Positions 8,325-16,772 of a stretch of DNA of 64,000 bases are shown here, piece by piece. Position numbers and translations under genes: made by a program. Under the pieces are notes generated by a model. It was given only the letters and a program-made list of their open reading frames with translations. It was not told where the DNA came from and did not search any database. Each line of letters opens with the position of its first letter. Within the stretch, counting starts at the first letter, position 1. Origin of the DNA: DATKDF01 sp963752045 (GTDB lineage Bacteria; Acidobacteriota; Vicinamibacteria; Vicinamibacterales; SCN-69-37); contig CAVVWN010000014.1 in assembly GCA_963752045.1 (NCBI GenBank), positions 372,001-436,000 on the forward strand, written 5' to 3'.

Positions 8325-9383
8325 CTACCCACCGGAACCGTCGCTCGGATCTCCGTACGCCATCGCGAAGATGTCCCACGACGTCTGAAACAAGCCGGCC
8401 AGGATCGGACCGATGATGAAGCCGACCGGCCCGAACGCGATGATGCCGCCAAGCGTCGAGAACAGGATCACGAGCTCGTGCATCTGCGTATCGCGGCCCA
8501 CGAGCCTGGGCCGCAGGACGTTGTCTACCGAGCCGACGACCAGAGCGCAGAAGACGGCGAGCAGCGCTCCCGTCCAGACATGCCCTGTCGCAATCAGGAT
8601 GATGCATGCCGGCACCCAGATGAGCGCCGACCCGATGACGGGAAGCACGGAGAGCACGACCATGACGGCAGTCCAGAACAGCACCTGGGGAATGCCGGCG
8701 ACCCAGAACGCCAGCCCCGCGAGCGTGCCCTGGACGAAACCGATGACGAGCGTGCCCTTCACCGTCGCGCGCGTGATGGACATGAACCGCTCCTTCATCT
8801 GACTCGTCTCGTCGTCGCTCAGCGGCAGTCTGGCCAGAATGGCGTCGCGCATGCCGGGACCGTCGATGAGCAGAAAGAACAGCGTGTAGAGAAAGAGGAA
8901 GAAGTGAAAGACGAATGTCGCCGTTCCGCGTGTTGTCTCCGAGAGCGAGCTGACGAGAAACCCGCCGACGGCGCCGACGAGCTCACCTGCCCGCGTGACG
9001 ATCTCGCCCTTATAGGGCTCGAGCACGGCGTAACCCGGAAGGCCGCGCAGCACCTGGTCGAGGTAGGTCGGCTCGTTGACCAGCCGCTCGACCACCGGCC
9101 GGACGTTCGTCGTGACACCGACAGCCTGGTTGACGATGATGCCAAGTATCGTGAGAACCGGGCCGAAGACGACCAGGAGCAGCACGACGAGCGTCGCGAG
9201 CGACGCCAGCGTCTTCCGGCCCCGAAAGAGCCGGACGAGCCGCGCGTACACCGGATAGGTCAGGCCGGCGAAGATCGTGGCCACCAGGATCGTCATGAGG
9301 AACGACCTGATGATCGCGCCGAACGCCGCCGTGACGGCGACGACCATGACGACGAGGAACGCCTTTCGGAATCGCTGGTTCAT
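8325..9383 (-). CDS. AI-2E family transporter (PerM/TqsA-type permease)
   Basis: A 352-residue integral membrane protein. Two N-terminal hydrophobic segments (FLVVMVVAVTAAFGAI; MTILVATIFAGLTYPVYARLV) are followed by a charged stretch and then a block of helices from about residue 200 (LVIGFVQGTLAGLAFWVAGIP, VLSVLPVIGSALIWVPACIILI, and IIAFGPVGFIIGPILAGLF at the C-terminus). This is the standard UPF0118/AI-2E arrangement, with a periplasmic domain between about residues 70 and 160. Members export autoinducer-2 or act as Na+/H+ antiporters, so the substrate is not assignable. The gene is divergent from the EF-P paralogue; the 130 bp between them must hold both promoters. Confidence 0.9.
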   Translation of the reverse strand: MNQRFRKAFLVVMVVAVTAAFGAIIRSFLMTILVATIFAGLTYPVYARLVRLFRGRKTLASLATLVVLLLVVFGPVLTILGIIVNQAVGVTTNVRPVVERLVNEPTYLDQVLRGLPGYAVLEPYKGEIVTRAGELVGAVGGFLVSSLSETTRGTATFVFHFFLFLYTLFFLLIDGPGMRDAILARLPLSDDETSQMKERFMSITRATVKGTLVIGFVQGTLAGLAFWVAGIPQVLFWTAVMVVLSVLPVIGSALIWVPACIILIATGHVWTGALLAVFCALVVGSVDNVLRPRLVGRDTQMHELVILFSTLGGIIAFGPVGFIIGPILAGLFQTSWDIFAMAYGDPSDGSGG

Positions 9384-9450
9384 CGTGGCCTCATCGGGTG
9401 AGATGATGGCCGCGACCGCCGTGACGGGTCAAACCGCCCGGCCGCTTCGG

Positions 9451-9456
9451 TATACT
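9451..9456 (+). promoter_or_regulatory. Possible -10 box upstream of the EF-P paralogue
   Basis: TATACT stands 58 bp before the TTG start at 9514. No convincing -35 box is visible at 16-18 bp (the hexamer there is GTCAAA-like), so this is only a candidate. Confidence 0.35.
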
Positions 9457-9513
9457 CGCCTCCAGCCGGCGGCCGCCCCACGAGGCCGCATCACCGCAGA
9501 AGGGACCGCACAG

Positions 9514-10089
9514 TTGGCCAGTCTGATTGAAGCCATTGCCATCAAGCGCAAGACCTATTTCGAGTTCGAAAACGCGCCGTACGTGTGCCTCGACGTCGAG
9601 GTGTCGAAGCCCACGGCCCGGGGCGGACAGACGCTCGTGCGCGTGAAGATGCGCAACCTCATCACGCGCGCCGTCTTCGACAAGACCTTCAAGGCCGCCG
9701 AGAAATTCGCCGAGCCGGACCTGATGAAAGTGGAAGCCTCCTACCTCTATGCGGACGCCACCGGCTGTCATTTCCTGGACCAGGGCACGTTCGACACACT
9801 CACCTTGACCGACGATACGCTCGGCGAGGACCGGCTGCTCCTCACGGACAATCTCGTGGTGCAGGTGCTCAAGTACAACGGACAGCCCATCGCCATCCAA
9901 CTGCCGCCCCACGTGGAGCTCACCGTGGCCGCCACCGAACCGGGCGTCCGCGGCGATACCGCCAGCGGCGGCGTGACCAAGCCGGCCACGCTGGAAACCG
10001 GCCTCGAGATCCGCGTGCCACTCTTCATCAAGGAAGGCGAGAAGGTGAAGGTGCACACCGAGACGCGGGAGTTCGCGGGAAGAGCTTGA
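9514..10089 (+). CDS. Elongation factor P paralogue, EfpL/YeiP-like
   Basis: A 191-residue, three-domain KOW/OB-fold protein that would relieve ribosome stalling at proline-rich and related motifs. I place the start at TTG 9514 (ASLIEAIAIKRKTYFEF), with AGAAGGGA 8 bases upstream; there is no ATG in frame at a sensible place. The tip of the beta-3/beta-4 loop reads PTARGGQT, with Arg36 in the position that is a modified Lys or Arg in canonical EF-P. PTARG is the signature of the EfpL (YeiP) branch, and the C-terminus (PGVRGDTA...KPATLETGLEIRVPLFI) also resembles YeiP. Whether the cell has another EF-P cannot be seen here. Confidence 0.85.
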   Translation: MASLIEAIAIKRKTYFEFENAPYVCLDVEVSKPTARGGQTLVRVKMRNLITRAVFDKTFKAAEKFAEPDLMKVEASYLYADATGCHFLDQGTFDTLTLTDDTLGEDRLLLTDNLVVQVLKYNGQPIAIQLPPHVELTVAATEPGVRGDTASGGVTKPATLETGLEIRVPLFIKEGEKVKVHTETREFAGRA

Positions 10090-10182
10090 GCGGGGGATCG
10101 ACTCGCCGGCCTCGGTGACAGCAGTCGCAATCCCTCGAGCATCGACGCCGCCCGATTCCGGGTCACCGGGGAACCGGACCAA

Positions 10183-10203
10183 CTATTCCATCGTATGGAA
10201 TAG
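10183..10203. promoter_or_regulatory. Palindromic operator candidate for the PadR regulator
   Basis: A perfect inverted repeat with arms CTATTCCAT and ATGGAATAG around the trinucleotide CGT ends 3 bp before the padR start at 10207. The A+T-rich arms stand out in this GC-rich sequence. PadR proteins are winged-helix dimers that bind such dyads and often repress themselves, so this is the likely autoregulatory site for padR and the co-translated permease gene. Its position so close to the start means binding would block initiation or elongation. Confidence 0.6.
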
Positions 10204-10206
10204 CTG

Positions 10207-10578
10207 ATGCCGCCCGACCTTCGCGCCTTCCTGCCACTTCCAGCTCATGACTTTCACATCCTGCTGTCGGTCTTCGAGAGTCCGCTCCACGGGTACGCGA
10301 TCATCCGGGACATCGAGACTCGAACGGCTGGCGAGACCCGGCTCGGTACGAGCACGCTCTATGCCGCCCTCAAGCGCCTCGGACGTGACGATTTGATTGG
10401 GGAGGTCGCGCGGCCTTCGACCGAGCCGTCCGGCGACGAACGCCGACGGTACTTTCAGGCGACGCCGCTTGGCCGGGCGGTTGCCGGAGCCGAAGCGCGT
10501 CGGATCGAACGGCTTCACGCGCTGGCGACCGATGCCCGCCTCGTGGGAAGTCCGGCACCGTCACGGAGCCGACGCTGA
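10207..10578 (+). CDS. PadR-family transcriptional regulator
   Basis: A 123-residue protein with the PadR winged-helix N-terminus: HDFHILLSVFESPLHGYAIIRDIE, then GTSTLYAALKRLGRDDLIGEV, and the wing DERRRYFQATPLGRAVAGAEARRI. The C-terminal dimerisation helix is short, as is usual in the small PadR subgroup paired with ADOP permeases in Acidobacteriota. The stop overlaps the permease start (TGATG), which means translational coupling. A perfect 9-bp dyad lies just upstream. The inducer cannot be predicted; related pairs are thought to respond to toxic or antimicrobial small molecules. Confidence 0.9.
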   Translation: MPPDLRAFLPLPAHDFHILLSVFESPLHGYAIIRDIETRTAGETRLGTSTLYAALKRLGRDDLIGEVARPSTEPSGDERRRYFQATPLGRAVAGAEARRIERLHALATDARLVGSPAPSRSRR

Positions 10579-13244
10579 TGGCACGGAATCTGACGCTGGC
10601 CGGCCGGGTGTACCAACGCGTCTCGCGGCGGTTGATTCCGTCCCTCGACACACGGGACGCCACCGAAGCGGCGATGGTGTTCGACGAGCTGCGACGGGAT
10701 GCCTCGGCGCGGTCGCTCCGATTATGGACAGCGGTCTGGTGGCGGGAAGTTCGCTCGATGCTGACGACTGCCCTCGACGAGCGCCGGCGGCAGTCCGGAG
10801 CGGCCTCTGGCGGCCGGATACCGACTCCGCCAACCGGGCGGGGCGCTTCCCGACAGACGTGGCTTGGCGATCTCGTCGTCGATCTTCGATACGGCGCGCG
10901 GCACCTGCTACGATCGCCGGTCTTCACCGTGACGGCAACGGCGTCGCTAGCCTTCGGCATCGCCATCGTCGTACTGGTGTTCAGTGCGGTCCACGGGATC
11001 CTGTGGAAACCGCTGCCCGTGGCCGAGCCTGAGCGGCTGGTCACGCTGTCGTACGGTCACACGCACGGCGTCTGGTCGTACCTTGACTTCGCCGACGCGA
11101 CGAGTCGGTCGCCTGCGCTCGGCGCTGCCGCCGCGTTCTCGTCCTCGCCGGTCGTGGTCACCCTGCCCGGTTCGGGTCCACGTCAGATGCTGGGTGATGT
11201 CGTATCGACGTCGTTCTTCGACGTTGCAGGCATCCCGCTCGCCGCCGGTCGCGGGTTTGCGCCAGACGATCCGGACGACGTCGCGATCATCGGCCATCGG
11301 ATGTGGCTGCAGGCATTCGAGGGAGCGCCGACCGCGCTGGGCCGTCGGGTCGAGGTTCAGGGCCGATCGCACCTCATCATCGGCGTCGCACCGGCGGGTT
11401 TCCAGTCCTTCGAGGCGCCAGTCGAGCCAGCCATCTGGTTCCCGATCTCCCGCGAGCAGAGGGACCATCGGGGGTGGCGAAGCCTGCGCGCCATCGCTCG
11501 ATTGGCTCCGGAAGCGACCATCGCACAGGCACAGGCCCAACTCGATGCCGCCGCCAGGCAGCTGTTCGATGACGACCCGAGGCTCCACGGGGACGCGAGA
11601 GGCAACCCTCTGCCGATCAGGGCATTGCGGGAAACGGAAGGCCGGATCCCGGACGGGGACCGCGCCGCAGTGTTGGCCGGCGTATCGGGGGCGTTCGGCC
11701 TCACCGGGCTGATTCTGGCTCTGGCCGCGTCGAATGTCGCCAACCTGCTGCTCGGACGGTCGGCCCAGCGGCAACCGGAGATCGCGGTGCGTCTCGCACT
11801 CGGCTCCGGGCGTGGGCGCGTGGTCAGACAACTCCTGGCGGAGAGCCTCCTTCTGGCCGCGGTTGCCGGTGCGATGGCGATGGTGATTGTCAGAGTTGGC
11901 TTGCTCGCCCTCTCAGGCAGCTTCGGACAGCTCGTGCCCGCGCCGGTTGCCCTGACGATCGACACGCAGGTTCTCGTGTTTGCGACTGGCGTCGTCATCG
12001 GATCGGGTTTGCTGTTCGGCCTGGCGCCGGCGCTGCATGCGTCGCGGTTCGACCTGATGTCGACGATCCGGCGGTCCGGCACGGACGTTGCGCGTCTCGG
12101 CCTGCGTCGGCTCGTTGTCAGCGTCCAGGTCGCCGGCGCCGTCGTCCTTGCTGTGGCGGCCCTGCTGTTCCTGCGCAGTCTGGGCCATGCGGTGAACCTC
12201 GACACCGGTTTCGACGCGACGGGCGTCAGCGTCGTGACGGTCGATCTCGAGCAACGTCAATACGAGCCGAGCCGGGCCCGCACGTTCTTCCAGGAAGCAA
12301 CTGCCCGGCTGGTGGCCACGCCCGGTGTGTCCGCTGTCGTGTGGGCCCGCACGGTCCCGCTTTCGGGCAACGCCCTCGCGGTCGGTGAGGACGACATCGA
12401 GGGATACGAGCCTTTGTCTGGTGAGCCGGTTCGCATTGGCGCGAACGTGGTAACGCCTGGCTACTTCGAGATGCTTCGGATTCCCCTGCGAGCCGGCCGC
12501 GACTTCACCGCGGAGGACAGAGAGGGCGCTCCGCCGGTCGTCATCGTCAATGAGGCCGCGGCGGAACGCTTCTGGCCGGGAGAGGATCCGATTGGCAAGC
12601 GGATCGGCGAGCGGCGTGTGGTTGGCGTCGCCGCCAACATTCGCGCTGAGTCACTGAGCGACGTGAACCAGCCGTACATGTGGCAACCCCTCGACCAGTC
12701 TCGGCAAACGCAGCTCGTGGCCCACGTGCGGACCGACGGCAATCCGGCCGTTGAAGCAGCGAGGCTCGCCCGCACGGTCACCGCTATCGACCCGGCACTC
12801 ATCGTCGACGGCCGGTCGATGGCTGACGTCACGGGCGCGGCGACGCTCGCTCAGCGGCTGCTCACGATCGTGTTCGGCGCTGCGGGACTGGCGGCCATGG
12901 GCCTGGCGATGATGGGAGTCTACGGCGTGATGGCCTACCTCATCAGCCTTCGGACCCGAGAAATGGGTGTGCGAATCGCGCTCGGTGCCGCGCCGGGCGT
13001 GCTCGTACGCCAGACCGTGCTGGAAGGGGCGCGCATGACGCTTGGTGGCGGCGCCGCTGGCACGGTCATCGCGGTCGTGTTGGCCTTCGCAGGCCGGGCG
13101 CTGCTCGTGGGCGTCCACCCCCTCGATCCCGTGGCATTTCTCGGCGCCGCGGGCCTGGTCTTCGCGGCCGCTATTGCCGCCACCTTCGTGCCGGCGCGAC
13201 GGGCCTCACGAATCAGCCCGACCGTGGCGCTCCGCTACGACTGA
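10578..13244 (+). CDS. ADOP-family permease (FtsX/MacB-like, duplicated), PadR-linked
   Basis: An 888-residue membrane protein with the duplicated MacB_PCD-FtsX architecture of acidobacterial ADOPs. Residues 1-85 form a soluble helical extension found in PadR-linked members. TM1 is near residue 115 (VTATASLAFGIAIVVLVFSAV), followed by a periplasmic domain to about 370, a first FtsX domain (GLILALAASNVANLLLGR; IAVRLALGSGRGRVVRQLL), a second periplasmic domain, and a second FtsX domain near 770-885 (MGVYGVMAYLISLRTREMGVRIALGA), ending VPARRASRISPTVALRYD. It has no ATPase domain and no ABC ATPase gene is adjacent, as is typical of 'orphan' permeases. Its role is probably mechanotransmission or export. 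Confidence 0.9.
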   Translation: MARNLTLAGRVYQRVSRRLIPSLDTRDATEAAMVFDELRRDASARSLRLWTAVWWREVRSMLTTALDERRRQSGAASGGRIPTPPTGRGASRQTWLGDLVVDLRYGARHLLRSPVFTVTATASLAFGIAIVVLVFSAVHGILWKPLPVAEPERLVTLSYGHTHGVWSYLDFADATSRSPALGAAAAFSSSPVVVTLPGSGPRQMLGDVVSTSFFDVAGIPLAAGRGFAPDDPDDVAIIGHRMWLQAFEGAPTALGRRVEVQGRSHLIIGVAPAGFQSFEAPVEPAIWFPISREQRDHRGWRSLRAIARLAPEATIAQAQAQLDAAARQLFDDDPRLHGDARGNPLPIRALRETEGRIPDGDRAAVLAGVSGAFGLTGLILALAASNVANLLLGRSAQRQPEIAVRLALGSGRGRVVRQLLAESLLLAAVAGAMAMVIVRVGLLALSGSFGQLVPAPVALTIDTQVLVFATGVVIGSGLLFGLAPALHASRFDLMSTIRRSGTDVARLGLRRLVVSVQVAGAVVLAVAALLFLRSLGHAVNLDTGFDATGVSVVTVDLEQRQYEPSRARTFFQEATARLVATPGVSAVVWARTVPLSGNALAVGEDDIEGYEPLSGEPVRIGANVVTPGYFEMLRIPLRAGRDFTAEDREGAPPVVIVNEAAAERFWPGEDPIGKRIGERRVVGVAANIRAESLSDVNQPYMWQPLDQSRQTQLVAHVRTDGNPAVEAARLARTVTAIDPALIVDGRSMADVTGAATLAQRLLTIVFGAAGLAAMGLAMMGVYGVMAYLISLRTREMGVRIALGAAPGVLVRQTVLEGARMTLGGGAAGTVIAVVLAFAGRALLVGVHPLDPVAFLGAAGLVFAAAIAATFVPARRASRISPTVALRYD

Positions 13245-13380
13245 CCCATATCGATGAATCGAATACGGGCGTGCGCCTCGTCGCTGCGAAGAAACGCGAC
13301 GTGCAGCATACCCGGCAGGTTCACCTCGACACCAGCCAGACGCGATAGAGTATCGACCTCAGAAGGTCGGAGGCCCCACC

Positions 13381-14193
13381 ATGAAACGACGAGACTTCAT
13401 CATCTCCTCGGCGCTGGGATCGGCCGGGCTCATGACGAGCGGCCTCCCGGCAGCCGGGCTCGACACGGCGACGGACGCAAGACAGCCGCAGGCGCGCGCC
13501 GGCGCCACGCGCAAGATCCTCATTGCCGGGGGAGGCTTCGGCACCGCGTTCATCCGGTACATGGCCGAGCTCACCGGCAAGCCGCGCCCAAAGGTGTGCT
13601 ACCTGCCGACCGCATCGGCCGACTCGCCATCCGGCATCATCGGGTTCTACCGGAGCACGGCGCCACTCGACGTGGAGCCGTCACACCAGGAGAGCTTCAT
13701 TGCCAGCACACGGCAGAGCCGCGGGTGGGACGAGGTCTTCCTCTCGGTCGACGCCATCGTCGTCTCCGGCGGTAACACGCTGAACCAGCAGGCGATCTGG
13801 AAGGCGCAGGGCATCGACGTGGTCCTGCGGCAGGCGTGGGACCGCGGCATCGTCCTCGGCGGCGCGAGCGCGGGCTCGCTCTGCTGGTTCGAGGAGGGCA
13901 CGACCGATTCGCGGCCGAAGGAGCTGACGAAGGTCGAGTGCCTCGGATTCATCAAGGGCAGCCACTCGCCGCATTACGATGCCGAACCGGGCCGCCGGCC
14001 GCTGTACCAGAGGCTCATCGGCTCGGGCGAGATGAAGCCCGGCTATGCGTGCGACAACAACGCCGGCATCTACTTCGAGGACAACGAGGTGAGGCGCGTG
14101 GTGGCCACGCGCGAAGGCTCGAAGGTCTACTACGTCAGCGTCGTAGGCGGCCGCGTCGTCGAACGGGTGATGGAACCGGAGATGATCGTGTAG
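13381..14193 (+). CDS. Peptidase S51 (dipeptidase E / cyanophycinase-like), Tat-type signal
   Basis: A 270-residue serine peptidase. It begins MKRRDFIISSALGSAGLMTSG, a twin-arginine-style leader, so export is likely. Further in are KILIAGGGFGTAFIRYM, CYLPTASADSPSGIIGFYRS and the nucleophile elbow LGGASAGSLCWFEEG (Ser163), the S51 hallmark. The usual acidic residue and histidine follow in ECLGFIKGSHSPHYD. E. coli PepE is about 230 residues; the extra length here is the leader. PepE enzymes cleave Asp-X dipeptides and cyanophycinases release Asp-Arg, and which applies here is open. The ribosome-binding site GGAGG lies 7 bases upstream of the ATG. Confidence 0.85.
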   Translation: MKRRDFIISSALGSAGLMTSGLPAAGLDTATDARQPQARAGATRKILIAGGGFGTAFIRYMAELTGKPRPKVCYLPTASADSPSGIIGFYRSTAPLDVEPSHQESFIASTRQSRGWDEVFLSVDAIVVSGGNTLNQQAIWKAQGIDVVLRQAWDRGIVLGGASAGSLCWFEEGTTDSRPKELTKVECLGFIKGSHSPHYDAEPGRRPLYQRLIGSGEMKPGYACDNNAGIYFEDNEVRRVVATREGSKVYYVSVVGGRVVERVMEPEMIV

Positions 14194-14208
14194 ACCTGCG
14201 TCGCCGTG

Positions 14209-14859
14209 TCAGCCGCGCGGCGCCCACTCGAGCCACCGCCCCCCGCCAAGCAGCGCCAACGCGCCGAAGACGACGACCGGCGCGTAGTGGGTCAGCAACT
14301 GGTGCCCGGCGTGCCAGTTCTCGCAGACGAACTGCACGCCAAACGCACCCAGTGACAGGCCCGCGATCCCGGCGAGCCCGGCGGCCCATGAAAGACGAAG
14401 CGGTGCCGCCCGTCGCACCATCACGAAGAGCACCCAGGCCGGCGGCGCGGCGATGATGGCGACCTTGGCGATGCAGAGCACCCAGGGCCAGGCAAGCGAT
14501 CCGGCCATCACCCAGCCCTGACGGCCGACGAGCGCAACCATGACCGCGCTCCAGAGCGTGAGGAGCGCGACGGACAGCCATCGACCGAGAGGCCCGCGTT
14601 CGGCGCCCGGCACTCCCAGGATGAGGGCGGCCGAGGCGGCCGCGAGGCCGGTCGTCACGGCCAGCGCGCCGGTGAGCGCGAACCGCGGGTCGATCACGGC
14701 CGCCGCCAGATCGGCGCGCAGGCCGAAGGCGAGGACGCCGGCCCCCACGAACAGCATGGCAATCAGAAGCCAGCGTCCCAGGCGCGTTGCCGGCGGCGCG
14801 AGCGGCCGCACGGGCCTGGCGTCCGCTGCGAGCGCGGCGATGAGATTCTCAGTGTCCAC
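14209..14859 (-). CDS. nrsF: NrsF/DUF1109-family membrane anti-sigma factor
   Basis: A 216-residue protein with about six hydrophobic helices and a short hydrophilic N-terminus (VDTENLIAALAADARPVRPL) that matches the conserved N-terminal motif of NrsF anti-sigma factors. I take GTG 14859 as the start because that motif begins exactly there. It overlaps the end of the sigma-factor gene by 11 bases. NrsF proteins hold SigF-type ECF sigma factors at the membrane until stress releases them. The membrane segments run from WLLIAMLFVGAGVLAFG to VVFGALALLGGG. Confidence 0.8.
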   Translation of the reverse strand: MDTENLIAALAADARPVRPLAPPATRLGRWLLIAMLFVGAGVLAFGLRADLAAAVIDPRFALTGALAVTTGLAAASAALILGVPGAERGPLGRWLSVALLTLWSAVMVALVGRQGWVMAGSLAWPWVLCIAKVAIIAAPPAWVLFVMVRRAAPLRLSWAAGLAGIAGLSLGAFGVQFVCENWHAGHQLLTHYAPVVVFGALALLGGGRWLEWAPRG

Positions 14860-15415
14860 GATGCGCCATCCCCAGCACTTTCTTGAGTGCACGATATCCG
14901 CGATGCGCGGCGACTTTCACAGCCGTCTCCGACATGCCGAGCCGTTCGCTGGCTTCGCGGACGGTCTCGTGCCTGAACTTGAGCGCGTGCACCACGCGGC
15001 GCTGCTTCGGCGTGAGCGTCCGCATCGCCGCCTGCACGGCTTCCGGGTCCAGCACCGGCTGGCCGTGAGGGCCGGCCGGTCGGGCGGCGGCCGGCTCGAC
15101 GAGCACGTCGCTTGCGACTTCCCGTGACCGAATCCGCCGCTCCCGCCGGATGACGTCGATCATGCGGCTCGAGGCAATCGCATAGAACCAGGGCGCGAAC
15201 GGGCGCGACCCGTCGAACGTGTGCCGCGCGCCGTGGACGGACACGAGCGTCTCCTGCACCGCATCGTCCACCCAGGGCGTGTCGCCGACGCGCCGGCGGA
15301 CGTACTTCCGGGCAACCGACGCCAGGAGCGTGAGCAGCTCCGCATACGCGTGGGCGTCTCCCTCTTGTCCTCGCGCCATCAGGCGCGCCGACTCGCGTTC
15401 CTGGTCGTCGGTCAC
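14849..15415 (-). CDS. ECF-type RNA polymerase sigma factor (SigF-like)
   Basis: A 188-residue sigma-70 family protein with region 2 (ARKYVRRRVGDTPWVDDAVQETLVSVHGARHTFDGSRPFAPWFYAIASSRMIDVIRR; DDAVQETL and the -10 recognition helix are clear) and region 4 (LTPKQRRVVHALKFRHETVREASERLGMSETAVKVAAHRGYRALKK). No region 1.1 or 3 is present. The downstream overlapping nrsF gene identifies it as the cognate ECF sigma of an NrsF pair; in Caulobacter and relatives this class responds to oxidative or heavy-metal stress. No reliable autoregulatory promoter could be picked in the short region upstream. Confidence 0.9.
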   Translation of the reverse strand: MTDDQERESARLMARGQEGDAHAYAELLTLLASVARKYVRRRVGDTPWVDDAVQETLVSVHGARHTFDGSRPFAPWFYAIASSRMIDVIRRERRIRSREVASDVLVEPAAARPAGPHGQPVLDPEAVQAAMRTLTPKQRRVVHALKFRHETVREASERLGMSETAVKVAAHRGYRALKKVLGMAHRGH

Positions 15416-15486
15416 GTTCTCCTCAGGCTACCAGCGAAACGTGCCGGCGCCACACGTCCGCGCCGTCTCGCGTCACGCCGTCGTTC

Positions 15487-16608
15487 CTACCTCGCCACCA
15501 GCCCGTTGGTCCCGGCCGGCAAGCCGCCGACCATGCCAATCGGCTGCAGCTTCCCGTGCGGCAGGGCGCGAAATGCGGTGATCGTGTTCGCGCCGGCGCT
15601 GAGCGCGTACAGGTACTGATCGTTCACCGAGAAGGCCAGGTCGATGGGCGCCGAGCCGGCACCGGTGGGCGCGGTCGCGCCGTCGGCGTCAAGAAGCTCG
15701 AGCGTGCCGTCGGGCCGAATCCCGTAGCCGCTGATCGTGCTGCTGCCCGTGTTGGTGACGTACAGATAGCGGCCGCTCTTCGTGACGACGAGCCAGCACG
15801 CCGCCGTTTCCGTGTTCGGAACGACCGGGTGGAGCGACAGCAGCTGTCCGCTCGCGGAGAACTCGTACGACGACACCGTGCTTGCGTTCGGCGCGCCGCC
15901 CCAGGCCTCCGACACGAAGAGCTGGCCGCGCTGACCGAACGAGAACCCGAACGGCGTCGCGCCGCTCGACGCGTAGAAGGTACCGGCGCCCGCAATGCCC
16001 GTATCGCTCACCGGATAGACGCCGATCGTGTTCGGGCCTTTCTCGGTGACGACGAGCAGGCTGCCGTCCGGGCTGAACTCGATTTGCGCCGGAGCCGTCG
16101 ACGTATTGCTGAGAGGCCGCGTCGAACCAGGGATCGGTGTCAACCGACCGTCGCGCGACAGCCTGAAGCCGCTCAGGTTGTCGCTGTCGCCGATGCTGCC
16201 GCCGGCGTTGAGCACGTAGACCAGACGGCCGCTCGCGGCGATGCTCACCGGGCGCAGGCCTCCGGATCCGATGCGGTCGGTCACTTCCAGACCCTGCGCC
16301 GTCACGCGCAGCACCGAGACGTCGTGGCTGCCGGCGTTCACGACGAGCAGGAACTTGCCGTCGCTCGTCATGCGAAGACCGCCCTGATTGCCGAGGCCGG
16401 CCCCGGTTCCCGATCCGCCGGTGTCGAAGGCGCCTGCGAAGGTCAGGTCGCCGCTTGCCGCGCGATCGTACGCGAGAATCTGGTTGCCCGCCGCGCCGTT
16501 GGTCGCCGTGTACACGGCCCCCACCACCGCTCGGTCCTGGGTCGCAGACACGAGCGTACCGGCCACGAATACGAGCGCAGCAACTGCGCCAACGATGTTC
16601 CTCGTCAT
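15487..16608 (-). CDS. Secreted beta-propeller lactonase family protein
   Basis: About 373 residues from ATG 16608, chosen over the in-frame ATG at 16641 because AGGAGG sits 5 bases before it and the protein then starts with a clean signal peptide (MTRNIVGAVAALVFVAGTLVSATQ). The rest is a seven-bladed propeller of the 6-phosphogluconolactonase/YkgB type: repeated phrases include GAVYTATNGAAGNQILAY, LLVVNAGSHDVSVLRV, LVVTEKGPNTIGVYPV and LYVTNTGSSTISGYGI. Some members of this family hydrolyse lactones, but many are secreted proteins of unknown substrate. It stands alone next to the sigma/anti-sigma pair. Confidence 0.8.
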   Translation of the reverse strand: MTRNIVGAVAALVFVAGTLVSATQDRAVVGAVYTATNGAAGNQILAYDRAASGDLTFAGAFDTGGSGTGAGLGNQGGLRMTSDGKFLLVVNAGSHDVSVLRVTAQGLEVTDRIGSGGLRPVSIAASGRLVYVLNAGGSIGDSDNLSGFRLSRDGRLTPIPGSTRPLSNTSTAPAQIEFSPDGSLLVVTEKGPNTIGVYPVSDTGIAGAGTFYASSGATPFGFSFGQRGQLFVSEAWGGAPNASTVSSYEFSASGQLLSLHPVVPNTETAACWLVVTKSGRYLYVTNTGSSTISGYGIRPDGTLELLDADGATAPTGAGSAPIDLAFSVNDQYLYALSAGANTITAFRALPHGKLQPIGMVGGLPAGTNGLVAR

Positions 16609-16680
16609 GAAGCCTCCTCTGACAGGACCGAAATGGGTCATCCGGTCCTACGGAGGAGATGGCGGGACGGTTACGTTCTG

Positions 16681-16708
16681 GGCGCTAGGCGCTAGGCGCT
16701 GGGCGCTA
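16681..16708. repeat. Four tandem 7-bp units (GGCGCTA)
   Basis: GGCGCTA, GGCGCTA, GGCGCTG and GGCGCTA follow one another directly in the 164-bp gap between the divergent lactonase and dehydrogenase genes. This is a simple short tandem repeat; nothing suggests a function beyond possible slippage. Confidence 0.8.
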
Positions 16709-16772
16709 GGCTGGGGCTGAGCTGTTGGGCGCGGGGCCGGGCGTATGCTTGACGGTACTGGAGGCGCGAGCC

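Noticed and set aside
6345..9401. A continuous open frame of about 1,000 codons on the + strand crossing three genes
   Set aside because: It overlaps the aminotransferase in another frame and runs antisense through the SMP-30 and AI-2E genes. Composition is typical of a shadow frame.
16623..16649. AGGACCG...CGGTCCT inverted repeat upstream of the lactonase gene as an operator
   Set aside because: Arms of 7 bp with GC-rich content are expected by chance here, and no regulator gene is adjacent.
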